Source: Planctomycetia bacterium (lineage in GTDB: Bacteria > Planctomycetota > Planctomycetia > Gemmatales > Gemmataceae). Taken from it: a stretch of DNA of 64,000 nt. Position numbers and translations under genes: made by a program. The DNA lies in assembly GCA_005808665.1 (NCBI GenBank), contig SYLG01000104.1, positions 1-64,000 on the forward strand. The letters are read 5' to 3'. The notes below the pieces were generated by a model. That model searched no databases, had not been told where the DNA came from, and was given only the letters and a program-made list of their open reading frames with translations. Position 1 is the stretch's first letter. Every line of letters begins with the position of its first letter. Of this stretch, positions 1 to 9,133 are shown one piece after another.

Positions 1-171
1 AACTCAGGAAGGAAACCGAGGCATGGTACATCCACACAAATGCCAAAACCCGTAGGGTCGATTGGCAAATGTCCATTGGAGATGCCAGAATTAAACTAAA
101 GTCCGTTTATCCTGTATTTATTGAGTGACAAAGCACTAGTTACAGGGCCGTTGAAGGCATGCGCCAAAGGC

Positions 172-3003
172 TCACACAAAGACCTCTTTTCGGTTTGGTT
201 GAGTTTTTGGGACCAGTCCCTTTGCCATTGCAAATTCGAGCAGTTGCTCCCCTTCGCCTCGTTGCGTGAAGACTACTTCACCGGGACTGACATGGGCGTT
301 CCAATGGCGCTGAAAGATCACGGCCAGATCCTTGTTCTTGGCGAAGGCCGATGGTACGGCGTGCAGCAATTGCATTGACCGTCTGGATCTCTGGAAATAC
401 TGGCCCAGGAAGCGCGGCAGGATGCGAGAAAGCCATGTTTTCTCGCGAAACTCGACATAACGGGGGATGACATAGCGCGGGTTGTCGAATGGGCCAAGGG
501 CTTCGTGCAGGGCTTCGCTGAAGGCGGCGCTGGCCTCGGTCGTGGCGTCTTTCAGGAATGATCGGACATATCCGCCGGAGCGCGTGCCGATGTGCAAGGC
601 TCCTGTGCCATAGGGGATCACGCCGATGTCGCGCAGTGCGCCAAGCACGGCTTCGCTGACGGCCGCAGCGAGCGATTCGCCGGTCCACGGCGACTTCGCC
701 CCGGGGAAAGGTGGGAAGTCGCCGCCACCCCCGCCGATTTGTGATTCGACCGCATGAATCGGCGCGGAGTGATACGGCTGGCCGATGCGCCACAGGTTGC
801 GAAACGCCGGGCGGCGCTTTGGGCGCTCGAGCATCTCGGCGTTGAGCACGGCCATTGAGTCCTCAATCCCTTCCGGCCTGATCTCCGTGAACGCGGCGTG
901 CACATGGCCGACGCCCTTCTCGACCGCACCATCGTCGGTCAGGCCGAAGAGTGTGTTGTGCTTTTCGATGAACCGCAGATAGTCGTCCAGCCCCTTCGTG
1001 AATTCCGGGGCAAGGCAGACCACATCCCAATTGTCCGCCAGCTTCGCAGGGTCATCCGGGTCGAGCCGGAACGATCGGCCGCGAAGCTGATTCACTGAAG
1101 TTGAGGTTGTGACCGTCGTGAGATCGACCAGTACATTGATCTTGGTCGCATCCCAGCCTTCGCCGAGCAACCCTCGCGTGCCCACCAAACATTTCGTCAA
1201 GCCTTTCTGGAAAAGGTCGGTGATCATCCCGACATACACGCGCGGGCACCAATCGCTGCCGGAACCGTTGAGCAGGTGAAAGCCGCTCTCTTCGGCGAAC
1301 TCCAATTTTACATCAATCCCCTTCGCATCCAGCCATGCGGCGGCCGCCTCGGCGAAACGCGGCGCGAGGTCATCATCGACCAGCACGGACGAACCGGTGA
1401 CGAGCACGGGATTAAGCTCGTCGGTTTCGTGATCGCTCAGAAGTGTTCGAAACGCAGCGATTGCGCCCCCTGCCTCTTCGTCAAGCAAATGGCTCACCTC
1501 CGCCGTGATCGCCGATGTCTTTTCAAAGTCAGTGACAATGACCGCGCGAATGCGATCGCCCAGCGCCTTGCGTTCGGCGTGCAAAATCGGAAGGAGAGCT
1601 GCCACTTTGCTGCGTGAGTACATCAAGACACGCCCGACCGGAGAAGCGCAGACCTGTGTGCCGGTCTCCGTGACCTGCACGCCGAGCATCCGCAGCCGTG
1701 CGATTGCCCGTTTGGCCTTTTCGTGGTCGGCCGGTTCACTGGACGCCCGCAGCCGATGCCGAATGTAACGGTCCAACACCGGCACAAGGATGCTCATGTC
1801 GAGTGAGGGGCCCAACGCATCCTTCGTCGGCGAATACAATGCCGGCGGCGGCATTGGCACTCCGTAGGGAAGAGCAAGACGATGCGCCTTCAGGAATAAT
1901 CGCGCCGCCCTGGCGAACACCTCGTCCCGCTTTTCAAAGCTCTCCCAATTCTTGGCAAAGCCGACAGGCAATCGACGCTCGGTGAGCACCTGCTGGAGCC
2001 AAGCATCGAGTGACTCGTGGGGCACGCAGCTTGCGCCTGAGGTTCGGGAGCCAACGACATCCGTCCCGTCGACACACAATTCCTCGACCAGCGCATTGAG
2101 TTGCTCATCCACCTTCGCAATGAAGGCCAATTCGTCGGCCGTCGGACGCACAAATAGGACGAGATCCTGGTAAGGCGCAAGGAACCCGTCCTTTATGACG
2201 GCCGGGACAGGGACTTCGTAGTCGATCAGGCCGAAGAACTCATCGTACCTTGCGAGGTCTTCCGGCCGCTGGCCGCAACGGTCGGGAGGCGTCGCTGTCA
2301 GGCCGAGCACGATAGGGTGATCGAGGTATTCGTGGATTTCCGAGAGGACTCGCCCCCAGTGGCGGAGCAAGTGATGGCACTCGTCCAGAATGATCAGCCC
2401 GATGCCGCGCCGTTTCAGCCGTTCGAGCGTCTCCCGTGACGAAGCATGCAGCAACCGCATCACTTCGCCGCCGATGGCAGCTTCGTCGCGCAGTTCCTTG
2501 CTGTAGCTGCTCAGCCGGTCTTTGTAGTATTTTGGGTTGTGACGCTTCAGGTCGTCGATCCAGACCGCCGCTTCGTCGAAGTCCTTCGCCTGACCCTTCT
2601 CGATCAAATTCTCCTGCCAGAGACTGATCGCCTGCTTGTCGGTGTCCGAAGTACCGCGACCCGGCAATGTCACCGCCTGATAGGTCAGCGATGTCAGCAG
2701 CCCGGGAATCCCGGTGTCTGTGCTGACAATGCTTGAGGCACCGCCGTCAATACCGTCGAACAGATCGACTCGCGCCGCCCACTGCGCTTGAATGGCCGAA
2801 TTCGGCGATAGCACGAGTGCCGGGGCGCGAACATACTCGGCCCACAAATACAACCCAAGCACCGTCTTCCCCGATCCCGGCGGCGCGATGATGTGCAGCT
2901 TGTGCTGTCCCGCATCAAGCTGCCGCCTGGCGATGTCGATTGCCTCGCGCTGCGACGGACGCAATTGGCCTTTGAACCGAATTGGCGGAAAGTTTTCGGA
3001 CAT
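172..3003 (-). CDS. Superfamily 2 DEAD/DEAH-type helicase
   Basis: A 943-residue ATP-dependent nucleic-acid helicase or translocase. Visible motifs: Walker A APPGSGKT at about residues 40-47, the motif II box ILDECHH at about 205-211, motif III-like LGLTATPP at about 233-240, and in the second RecA lobe GLLGEGWDATKIN and the arginine-finger motif QLRGRSFRLD. About 100 residues with KELRDEAAIGG separate the Walker A region from the DECH box, longer than in a minimal helicase. The ATG at 3003 is the first in frame but has no strong Shine-Dalgarno. No nuclease or methylase domain is recognisable. The gene is clearly G+C-richer than its neighbours (positions 601-660 are 39/60 G+C), which suggests transfer. 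Large stand-alone helicases of this kind often belong to restriction or defence loci, but partners would lie left of the window, so that role is only inferred. Confidence 0.85.
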   Translation of the reverse strand: MSENFPPIRFKGQLRPSQREAIDIARRQLDAGQHKLHIIAPPGSGKTVLGLYLWAEYVRAPALVLSPNSAIQAQWAARVDLFDGIDGGASSIVSTDTGIPGLLTSLTYQAVTLPGRGTSDTDKQAISLWQENLIEKGQAKDFDEAAVWIDDLKRHNPKYYKDRLSSYSKELRDEAAIGGEVMRLLHASSRETLERLKRRGIGLIILDECHHLLRHWGRVLSEIHEYLDHPIVLGLTATPPDRCGQRPEDLARYDEFFGLIDYEVPVPAVIKDGFLAPYQDLVLFVRPTADELAFIAKVDEQLNALVEELCVDGTDVVGSRTSGASCVPHESLDAWLQQVLTERRLPVGFAKNWESFEKRDEVFARAARLFLKAHRLALPYGVPMPPPALYSPTKDALGPSLDMSILVPVLDRYIRHRLRASSEPADHEKAKRAIARLRMLGVQVTETGTQVCASPVGRVLMYSRSKVAALLPILHAERKALGDRIRAVIVTDFEKTSAITAEVSHLLDEEAGGAIAAFRTLLSDHETDELNPVLVTGSSVLVDDDLAPRFAEAAAAWLDAKGIDVKLEFAEESGFHLLNGSGSDWCPRVYVGMITDLFQKGLTKCLVGTRGLLGEGWDATKINVLVDLTTVTTSTSVNQLRGRSFRLDPDDPAKLADNWDVVCLAPEFTKGLDDYLRFIEKHNTLFGLTDDGAVEKGVGHVHAAFTEIRPEGIEDSMAVLNAEMLERPKRRPAFRNLWRIGQPYHSAPIHAVESQIGGGGGDFPPFPGAKSPWTGESLAAAVSEAVLGALRDIGVIPYGTGALHIGTRSGGYVRSFLKDATTEASAAFSEALHEALGPFDNPRYVIPRYVEFREKTWLSRILPRFLGQYFQRSRRSMQLLHAVPSAFAKNKDLAVIFQRHWNAHVSPGEVVFTQRGEGEQLLEFAMAKGLVPKTQPNRKEVFV

Positions 3004-3082
3004 GGGAACGCCTACCGGAAAAGACTCAGATGCCTCCCACCGCGAGGATCATGACGGCAGCGCCAAATAAAGTGGCACACAT

Positions 3083-3096
3083 TTCGTAGATACGAA
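3083..3096. promoter_or_regulatory. Short inverted repeat upstream of helicase
   Basis: TTCGTA-GA-TACGAA is a perfect 6+6 inverted repeat about 80 bases upstream of the helicase start, in the A+T-richer spacer. It could be an operator for the minus-strand gene, but a repeat this short can arise by chance. Confidence 0.2.
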
Positions 3097-3305
3097 GTTA
3101 TGGGAATCCTGAAAGGGCAAGAATTCCGGGATTCCTGAACCAAACCCTGTTGGTATTGTGTTTCCGTGTTGATACCCTTTTATATCACTGATTTTCTTGC
3201 CGATTGGCGTCTGTACACAAGGAAAGTGACAAGCGGCAAGAATTCTAAACCCGCCTGGATTTATGAAATTGCCCAATGGGTTTTTGGTCTACCGTTTTAC
3301 CTTGG

Positions 3306-3428
3306 TTAGTGGTGCGATTCCTTTTCCATGATTTGGGTTTCGTAGTCCATTGGGGACGCAGTCCCAAGTGTCGAATGAAACCTGAGAGGGTTGTAATAGC
3401 CTTCGATGAATTCGAAAAAAGTGGCCAT
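3306..3428 (-). pseudogene. IS3-family transposase (integrase core) C-terminal remnant
   Basis: Translating the minus strand from ATG 3428 to TAA 3306-3308 gives about 40 residues containing FEFIEGYYNPLRFHSTLG followed by SPMDYE. This is the conserved end of the IS3/IS150-group OrfB DDE integrase, normally F-I-E-x-Y-Y-N-x-x-R-x-H-S-x-L-G-x-x-S-P-x-x-[FY]-E. A TGA stop lies immediately upstream in frame (3429-3431), and further upstream the frame shows no integrase similarity, so the catalytic D,D,E region is gone. It is a decayed insertion-sequence scar. No terminal inverted repeats could be recognised. The fragment falls below the ORF-track length and was found by reading the antisense frame. 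Confidence 0.75.
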
Positions 3429-3608
3429 TCATTCAACTACAATCGGGTCGTTGCCAAAACACAGGTCATTCGGGAAGCTCTGGGAGCGATTGGAACCATT
3501 CCCTGGTTTCGGGACAAAAGACTCTCAACCGCCAAATCCCAAATATTTCAGGAAATAACCTGAAATCGAGCCCTAACCGGCCACCCTTGCCGCTTCCAAT
3601 AATCAAAC

Positions 3609-3638
3609 AAAAGGGGTGCATAATTATGCACCCCTTTT
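3609..3638 (-). terminator. Perfect 15+15 palindrome, probable terminator
   Basis: AAAAGGGGTGCATAA is followed directly by its exact complement TTATGCACCCCTTTT. On the minus strand the hairpin lies just past the stop of the DUF1559 gene and runs into a T-rich tail (TTTTGTTTGATT), the layout of an intrinsic terminator for that gene. The sequence is symmetric and could also work for plus-strand transcripts. Confidence 0.75.
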
Positions 3639-3659
3639 CGGTAATCAGGCCACCCGGAT

Positions 3660-4634
3660 TTAGTTGCCAAAGTCGGCGTCAAGAGTGTTACGGGAATCGG
3701 GATTAAACGCCGTGGCCCAAGAATTCGCTGAAACCCCCGTTCCCACAATTCGAGCCGAACCGTCCCCCATGAGAACAAGGATGCCTGATGTCGAGGTAGA
3801 TTGGGCCATGGCATCCCTGGGACCTTTGGTCTTGCTTTTGGGGTCCGGTGTTGCCTGAAACACCGGATTTTTGCTGTTGTAGATTCCAGCCGGATCGATG
3901 GTTGGATCGAAAATGATGTTTGGAGAAGCCCAAAAATGGGGATTGGTAGGGACATCGACGGAAACCGCAAACCGCTCGGTAATGAACCCACAGTTGCTTG
4001 TACCCACTCCATTGGTGATTTGGGATTGGCGCCTGCTGGCAGCGGTCGCAATGGTTGGGTTGCCGCCAATGGTTGGTAAAACCGATCCATCCCGAAGGGT
4101 ATTCAATCCCGGGGCGTTCGCATCCGCTCCTCCAAAAGTTCCACCCCGAAAGACTAAAGGATTGGCTGCATAGCTTGCCAAGCCAAGAGTGCCAACCTGG
4201 GTAGGATCAGAGTCCGAAACAAAAGTAGGTACTCTTTTCGTATCCGGAATAACCCCAGCCGGGAAATTGCCCGGGGCGTTCACATTGGGAATGCCGTTAT
4301 CCTTGGCCTGGTTGTAAAGGTTGTCCTGTTGCAATCCGGGAAGCAAATAGTAAAAAAGGCTTCCATAAACATTGGTTGGGATATTATTTAACGCCCAAGG
4401 AAACCCACCTTCGGAATACGCACCATAGGCAGGGGGGTACTCTGCTTTGGTTGTGTTTCCCAAGGCAGCTTCAATAGCCAAACCGATTTGTTTCAGGTTG
4501 TTTTGACTTTTCGCCCGGGCTGCTGCCTCACGAACTTTTTGAACTGCGGGAAGCAATAATCCCACAAGTACACCAATAATGGCAATGACCACCAATAGCT
4601 CAATAAGCGTAAAACCCCTTCGACGAATGGACAT
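3660..4634 (-). CDS. DUF1559 domain protein with prepilin-type N-terminus
   Basis: A 324-residue secreted pseudopilin of the DUF1559 family that is expanded in planctomycetes. The start is set at ATG 4634, not at the track start 4769, because [16 protein letters not shown] is a textbook type IV prepilin leader (cleavage before F, E at +5). The hydrophobic helix continues to [15 protein letters not shown], then comes the family motif NNLKQIGLA. Near the C-terminus is [14 protein letters not shown], but the His of the usual H-x9-DG motif is replaced by Ser. The protein is probably assembled or anchored at the cell surface by a type II/IV-pilus-like system. It is transcribed alone, divergent from the GH38-like gene, and ends at a strong hairpin. 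Its biological role is not established. Confidence 0.9.
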   Translation of the reverse strand: MSIRRRGFTLIELLVVIAIIGVLVGLLLPAVQKVREAAARAKSQNNLKQIGLAIEAALGNTTKAEYPPAYGAYSEGGFPWALNNIPTNVYGSLFYYLLPGLQQDNLYNQAKDNGIPNVNAPGNFPAGVIPDTKRVPTFVSDSDPTQVGTLGLASYAANPLVFRGGTFGGADANAPGLNTLRDGSVLPTIGGNPTIATAASRRQSQITNGVGTSNCGFITERFAVSVDVPTNPHFWASPNIIFDPTIDPAGIYNSKNPVFQATPDPKSKTKGPRDAMAQSTSTSGILVLMGDGSARIVGTGVSANSWATAFNPDSRNTLDADFGN

Positions 4635-4827
4635 GGGGAAGGCCCTCTTGGCTAACCACTTGAACAGCTTGAACTCTGACCGCCAACCTTCATTATTACA
4701 GTTCCCCCCAAAGGGTACAAGGCATAGACCAATGGAATAGGTTACTAAACCTGGATGGAAAGGACCCATGGGACCGATGACCCCCTCGAATTGCCCGTTT
4801 ACCGCTATTTATTTGACCAATCACAAA

Positions 4828-7557
4828 ATGCCATCGACGAGCATCACCTACCTTTCCGAGGAGGAGGTCCGGGTTTGGTTTGAGGGGTGGTTGGAACTTT
4901 GGAAGCCCGAGATCCTGGTCAGGCTCGAAGGACTACCTCAAACGGGCGGCCCCTATGATCACGATCCTGTGCGAAGCAACCACATTTATACTGTCACCCC
5001 GCAAACATTGGCACTTTTACCCCAGGATTGGGTTCAAAAAGCCCGCGAAGCCGGGAGCGAGGTGATTGAAATGGGTGATTCAGTTACCGTACGAACCGAG
5101 GAAAATTACCACTCACCCCAACCATTGAAACCCCTGGAAATTTCAACCGGGGATGCCCTAATGCTGCAAGCCTTGGGATTGGGCAAGGCATGGCTTGATG
5201 CTTTTTGTGAATCCCAAGACCACCCCAACCTGCTCGATTCCAGCCAATTTTGGCAACTTGTTTGGGAAACAGCCAAAGCCATTTTGGACAACGATACCAC
5301 TTTGGCAACCACCAAAGCAAAAGATGCAGCCGCACTATTGGTAACGGCCCGAGAGGGAATCACCACTCACGGGTTGTTTCACCTCGACTTGATCCTTGCC
5401 AACGCCTTAACGGAATGCGACCTGGAAAGCGGAGCGTGGCTTTCAGGGGATTATCCCAGAAACCTGATTGCCAGCGGATCCTGGTTGGCAGAATTGGAAC
5501 AAAAGTATCCCAAGTGTTTTTCACGCTTAAGGGGGATGGTCGACCAAGGCCAAATGGAAGTGTTGGGGGGAATTCAAATCGAACGGGATGATCCCCTAAC
5601 CTCGGTGGAATCCCAAGAATGGAATTTAAAAAAGGCCAGGGCCACCTATGAGTCTCTTTTGGGGAGGGAACCAAAAGTGTTCGGCCGGACTTCCGCGGGC
5701 CTCCATTCTACCTACCCTCTTTTACTGCAACATGCCGGGTATCGGAGGGCTGTGCTTATTTCGTTTGACGAGGCTATGGTGCCCCACTACCGAAGCCCTG
5801 TCGTGAGTTGGGCCGGGTCCGATGGCAAGTCTATCGAGGCACTGGCTCGGGTGCCTCTCCCAGCCGAGTCGATGCAAACCTGGTTTCATTTGGCGTACCA
5901 TTTAGGCCGTGCGGTGCGCGAAGATCATGCCCCGACCGTGGTTTTGTGCCACCGGACGGCACCGGGAATGCTTGCCAAGCTAGTCGGTGCCCTTTCCCGG
6001 TTGGGACCGGTTATGGGGCGGTGGCTCCTTCTCAGTGATTATTTCAACGAAGCGACCCCGGCAGAATATCCCGGAGTAGCGGCGGCGGATGATTTTGGGT
6101 TTGATTGGCTGGCACCCGATAACCTGGACAAGCCCCCCGAGGCTGACCCTGTTAGCCGCAGAGCCAACCGAACCAAGGCTCGTCGAAAAGTAGATGCTGC
6201 GTTTGCGCTTGGTGCGATTCATGAAGTCCTGGACAAGGGGGTTGGAGATTGGTCCACTCGCCGCCGCTTGTTAAACGGGGCCGAAGATGCCTTTGAGGAA
6301 CAGGGGCAGGACCCGACCGCGGTGCTGGAAAGCACCGCTCATTTGCTGGCTTCCCGGCTATTGCGGGGTGCTCCGGAAGCACCAGGGATTTTTGTATTCA
6401 ACGGTTGTGCCTTTACCCGGAGGATTGCTTTTGAATCGCGATCCATCACCGGCCATTTGGAAATTCAGGGAGTAGTGAAGGCGTTTTCAAAAGATGGGGA
6501 TCTGAGCCGCTGTGTGGTGGAAGTACCCGCTTTGGGCTATATTTGGATTCCCCGAAAAGGAGGCGATGCGAAGCCGATTCCACGAGCCAGAATGCGTTTG
6601 GCGGATGAAAAATCGGTTCGAAACGAGTTCTTCGAGGCTGAAATTGACCCCCAAACGGGTGCCATCAAGGCGTTCCGGGATGTCAAATCCCGACAAAATC
6701 GTGGGGCAATCCAGTTGGTTTTCCTACCTGGCAGCCGGATGAAAGCGATCGAGGTTTCGGTGGGATCAACCGGCCCTGCCCTTGGTGAATTGAATGTGAA
6801 AGGAGTCCTAACGGATGAAAAGGGAGAAACAATTGCCCATTTTTCGCAAAGGCTTCGCGCCTGGATTGGGCGGCCTGTGCTTGAGGTTCAGGTAGAATTG
6901 GAACCGGTTCGTTTGCCAACCGGATACCCTTGGCACTCGCTTTATGCAGCTCGATTTTCGCTTCCGATGGCGATTGGCAGTCTCAAACGGGGTCTAGGGG
7001 GATTTGTGGATGAAACGCGCCATAATCGGCCCTTAAGCCCCGAGTTTGTGGAATGGACAGTGGGTTCTGGAAATTGCGTCCTCCTCACGGGGGGAATGCC
7101 TCTTCTTCAACGCCACGGGTCCTCCCAATTTGATTTAGTCCTCCTTCCCCCAGGAGAATCGGCAAACAGGTTTGAATTTGGCCTTGCTTTGGACCGAAAT
7201 CATCCCCAACAACTCGCCCTAGGCTGGGTAAGCCCGGCACCGTTGGTGGAAGTGGATCAAGGCCCACCGGCCGCTGGTTCCTCGGCCTGGCTTTTTCATC
7301 AGGATTTACCCAATGTACTATTAGGTAACTTTCGCTCTTGCGAACCGGCGGAGGGCGATACAGTCCAAATAGATGTTCGCATTCAAGAATGCGAGGGCCA
7401 CTATAGTGTGGGGGAATTACGATGTTTTCGAGCCCCGCTTCGAGCTGCCTCCTTGGATTCAGACGGTATTAGTTCCATGGGACTTGGCATAAATGAGGAT
7501 GCTGTGCAGCTGGAAGTACCGCGACGGGAAATGAATTGGTTGAATGTCCATTGGTAG
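4828..7557 (+). CDS. GH38-like glycoside hydrolase (alpha-mannosidase-like)
   Basis: About 909 residues. The N-terminal third reads like a glycoside hydrolase family 38 (alpha/beta)7-barrel: HGLFHLDLILANAL resembles the HxD metal/catalytic strand, then come GQMEVLGGIQIERDDP, SQEWNLKKARATYES and LGREPKVFGR. The long remainder (from about residue 580, with NEFFEAEIDPQTGAIKA) matches the beta-sandwich layout of GH38 enzymes. I chose ATG 4828 (MPSTSITYLSEEEV) because the 20 residues from the track start at 4768 look non-coding and overlap the promoter region shared with the divergent DUF1559 gene. No signal peptide is seen, so a cytoplasmic role in breaking down alpha-mannosides or related glycans is plausible. 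The family call is moderate because the catalytic nucleophile could not be fixed by eye; a GH57-like enzyme is the alternative. Confidence 0.6.
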   Translation: MPSTSITYLSEEEVRVWFEGWLELWKPEILVRLEGLPQTGGPYDHDPVRSNHIYTVTPQTLALLPQDWVQKAREAGSEVIEMGDSVTVRTEENYHSPQPLKPLEISTGDALMLQALGLGKAWLDAFCESQDHPNLLDSSQFWQLVWETAKAILDNDTTLATTKAKDAAALLVTAREGITTHGLFHLDLILANALTECDLESGAWLSGDYPRNLIASGSWLAELEQKYPKCFSRLRGMVDQGQMEVLGGIQIERDDPLTSVESQEWNLKKARATYESLLGREPKVFGRTSAGLHSTYPLLLQHAGYRRAVLISFDEAMVPHYRSPVVSWAGSDGKSIEALARVPLPAESMQTWFHLAYHLGRAVREDHAPTVVLCHRTAPGMLAKLVGALSRLGPVMGRWLLLSDYFNEATPAEYPGVAAADDFGFDWLAPDNLDKPPEADPVSRRANRTKARRKVDAAFALGAIHEVLDKGVGDWSTRRRLLNGAEDAFEEQGQDPTAVLESTAHLLASRLLRGAPEAPGIFVFNGCAFTRRIAFESRSITGHLEIQGVVKAFSKDGDLSRCVVEVPALGYIWIPRKGGDAKPIPRARMRLADEKSVRNEFFEAEIDPQTGAIKAFRDVKSRQNRGAIQLVFLPGSRMKAIEVSVGSTGPALGELNVKGVLTDEKGETIAHFSQRLRAWIGRPVLEVQVELEPVRLPTGYPWHSLYAARFSLPMAIGSLKRGLGGFVDETRHNRPLSPEFVEWTVGSGNCVLLTGGMPLLQRHGSSQFDLVLLPPGESANRFEFGLALDRNHPQQLALGWVSPAPLVEVDQGPPAAGSSAWLFHQDLPNVLLGNFRSCEPAEGDTVQIDVRIQECEGHYSVGELRCFRAPLRAASLDSDGISSMGLGINEDAVQLEVPRREMNWLNVHW

Positions 7558-7704
7558 GAAAAATCGGCAAACTCGCCACAAATAGCCCATAAGCCACAAA
7601 TACTTCATTCTGCCCAAAAATGCCATTGGACGGGCTATCAGCCAGGTGCAATGATAAAATGCACAGTGCTGGTAACTTGTAAAATCCTAACCTTAGAGGC
7701 ACCT

Positions 7705-8061
7705 ATGGTTCGTCGTTTTATTCTTGCTTTGGTGTTGCCCATCTTGGCAGCATTCATTCCTTCTGCTCAAGCAGGCGGCCATCGGCCTTTTTTCCCGGAA
7801 AGCTACTATGACGGTGTGGCTTTTTGGGGACACAGAATTCCCTTTGTACCAATCCGGTGTGTCCAGGCACCAGAAACCCCGCCATGGCATGCTTTTTACC
7901 CGCAAGGAGCGTATGCCACTCGTCCGGTTCCGATGGCATATCCCTTTTGGCCAAGTACAGGGCACACAAACAGTGCAGGCCCGATCCACACGAATTATCA
8001 AGGGTTTCCTGGAAGCGTGGTCCCAATGCCTGGCAATTACCCATCTTACTGGGGTCGGTAA
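7705..8061 (+). CDS. Small exported protein, Pro/Tyr/Phe-rich
   Basis: 118 residues. The start at ATG 7705 gives a clean Sec signal peptide, MVRRFILALVLPILAAFIPSAQA, preceded by an AGAGG ribosome-binding site. The mature part is short and rich in Pro, Tyr, Phe, Gly and His (HRPFFPESYYDG, YPQGAYATRPVPMAYPFWP), with no recognisable domain. The composition is that of a low-complexity secreted or envelope protein. It stands alone between the GH38-like gene and the FHA gene. Function unknown. Confidence 0.6.
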   Translation: MVRRFILALVLPILAAFIPSAQAGGHRPFFPESYYDGVAFWGHRIPFVPIRCVQAPETPPWHAFYPQGAYATRPVPMAYPFWPSTGHTNSAGPIHTNYQGFPGSVVPMPGNYPSYWGR

Positions 8062-8244
8062 TCAAAAAGACCCTGGGGGGATCTCCATGACTGAAAGGGA
8101 GCGGTTGTCAGACGGTACGGGAATTTTTTTTACAAAATTCACTACTATCTCTTTTCCTCCGAAATAGGGATCCAATACCATGGATCTATCGTCCCATATC
8201 CTGTTTCGTTTTTTGGCAGGATGTTTTTTGGAGGAAAAACGCTC

Positions 8245-8733
8245 ATGATCCCGGTACAAGGTCGGCTCGTTCCCGAGGGAGGGGGCGATACTATCGAATT
8301 GGTTCGCCATGTTTTGGTTTTGGGAAGGCGACCGTCCTGTGATATTCAAATGGAATACCCGAACATTTCTGGCCAGCACATGCGGCTGAATTTCAAGATG
8401 GGGTATTGGACCGCAGAAGATTTGGGAAGTGCCAATGGGATCAAGGTGAATGGCTCCCGGGTTCAATCCCGCACGGTTTACCCGGGGGATATCCTTACAA
8501 TCGGAAAGCGCAATTTCAAACTTCACTATGAGCTTCCCCGAACCTCCACGGAGGATGATGAAGATTTGGCCCCCATTGTTACGCAGGCGGTTACCCCATC
8601 TGACACTCAGGACGGGGTAGATCTATCAGAATCGTTACTGGAAAAGGCCGGAATTAGTCGGAGGCGTTTAGGCAAGGATGCCCCCAAGCCGGAGGGATTT
8701 GATGCGGCCGATTTTCTCCTGGATCCGAATTAG
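8245..8733 (+). CDS. FHA domain protein
   Basis: 162 residues with an N-terminal forkhead-associated domain, a phosphothreonine-binding module. FHA landmarks are VLVLGRRPSCDIQ (Gly-Arg strand), PNISGQHMRL (Ser and His contacts) and LGSANGIKVNG (the usual S-T-N-G reads S-A-N-G). The C-terminal 60 residues are acidic and probably unstructured (STEDDEDLAP, DGVDLSESL). The start at ATG 8245 is favoured over the track start 8221 because GGAGG sits 10 bases before it. The protein probably docks onto a Ser/Thr-kinase substrate; no kinase gene is in the window. A bidirectional terminator follows. Confidence 0.85.
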   Translation: MIPVQGRLVPEGGGDTIELVRHVLVLGRRPSCDIQMEYPNISGQHMRLNFKMGYWTAEDLGSANGIKVNGSRVQSRTVYPGDILTIGKRNFKLHYELPRTSTEDDEDLAPIVTQAVTPSDTQDGVDLSESLLEKAGISRRRLGKDAPKPEGFDAADFLLDPN

Positions 8734-8782
8734 AAGGTGTTATTCGCACCAAAATCGATTTTGTAAGTCTGTCAAGGTAACG

Positions 8783-8814
8783 AAAAAGCCCCGGCGCATT
8801 CCCCGGGGCTTTTT
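8783..8814. terminator. Bidirectional intrinsic terminator
   Basis: AAAAAGCCCCGG, an 8-base loop, then CCGGGGCTTTTT form a 12-bp perfect stem with A and T tracts on the two sides. It lies between the convergent FHA and lipoprotein genes and can terminate both. Confidence 0.9.
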
Positions 8815-8836
8815 TCTTGGTCCGTAAACGGTTAGC

Positions 8837-9133
8837 CTACTTTGGTTTAGCTTCCCCAACCTGTTTGGTGTCGGCCTTGGGTTTGGCATCGGTTTTCGAT
8901 TTGTCCCCGGCCTCTGGTTTAACTTCGGTTTTGGATTTGTCCCCGGCCTCTGGTTTAACCTCAGTTTTGCCTTCCTGCTTAGCCCGTTGGGTTTCTTGAT
9001 TTTTTCGGCTATCTTCTTCCGTTTTTTTGATGACTGCTTCGGGTTTGGCACTCCCTTTTTTGGGCTCATCGCCACATCCGGTCATCAGAAAGGCAGCAAA
9101 GCTCGCTGCGGTAAACAAGGACACCCTCTTCAT
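8837..9133 (-). CDS. Small Lys/Glu-rich lipoprotein with tandem repeats
   Basis: 98 residues. MKRVSLFTAASFAAFLMTGCGDEP is a lipoprotein signal with lipobox M-T-G-C (Cys20), preceded by an AAGGAG ribosome-binding site 8 bases from the ATG. The mature protein is almost entirely charged and low-complexity, with two near-identical 12-residue units (KTEVKPEAGDKS) and a third degenerate one (KTDAKPKADTK). It is likely a periplasm-facing, disordered lipid-anchored protein. Simple Lys/Pro/Ala-rich lipoproteins of this type have no assigned function. Confidence 0.75.
   Translation of the reverse strand: MKRVSLFTAASFAAFLMTGCGDEPKKGSAKPEAVIKKTEEDSRKNQETQRAKQEGKTEVKPEAGDKSKTEVKPEAGDKSKTDAKPKADTKQVGEAKPK
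8891..8962. repeat. Two tandem 36-bp repeats inside the lipoprotein gene
   Basis: Positions 8891-8926 and 8927-8962 are identical except for two bases (tcgat/tggat and acttc/acctc). Each encodes a 12-residue KSKTEVKPEAGD unit. An in-frame tandem duplication like this can expand or contract by replication slippage. Confidence 0.9.

Larger units (their letters stand above)
3004..3659. other. Gene-poor spacer with transposase remnant and terminator
   Basis: No intact gene is supported in these 656 bases. Base composition switches from G+C-rich, like the helicase, to A+T-richer near 3065. The stretch holds a short inverted repeat, the C-terminal remnant of an IS3-family transposase and a perfect palindromic terminator, each listed separately. 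The track ORFs here (3049-3276, 3245-3436, 3276-3563) show no family motif in their own frames; the transposase motif lies in a frame the track did not report. Confidence 0.6.

Noticed and set aside
1-171. Left-edge sequence as part of a gene
   Set aside because: No frame shows family features; it is simply the downstream end of the helicase region.
4980-5000. LPQTGG in the GH38-like protein as a sortase signal
   Set aside because: It is near the N-terminus with no following hydrophobic segment and basic tail.
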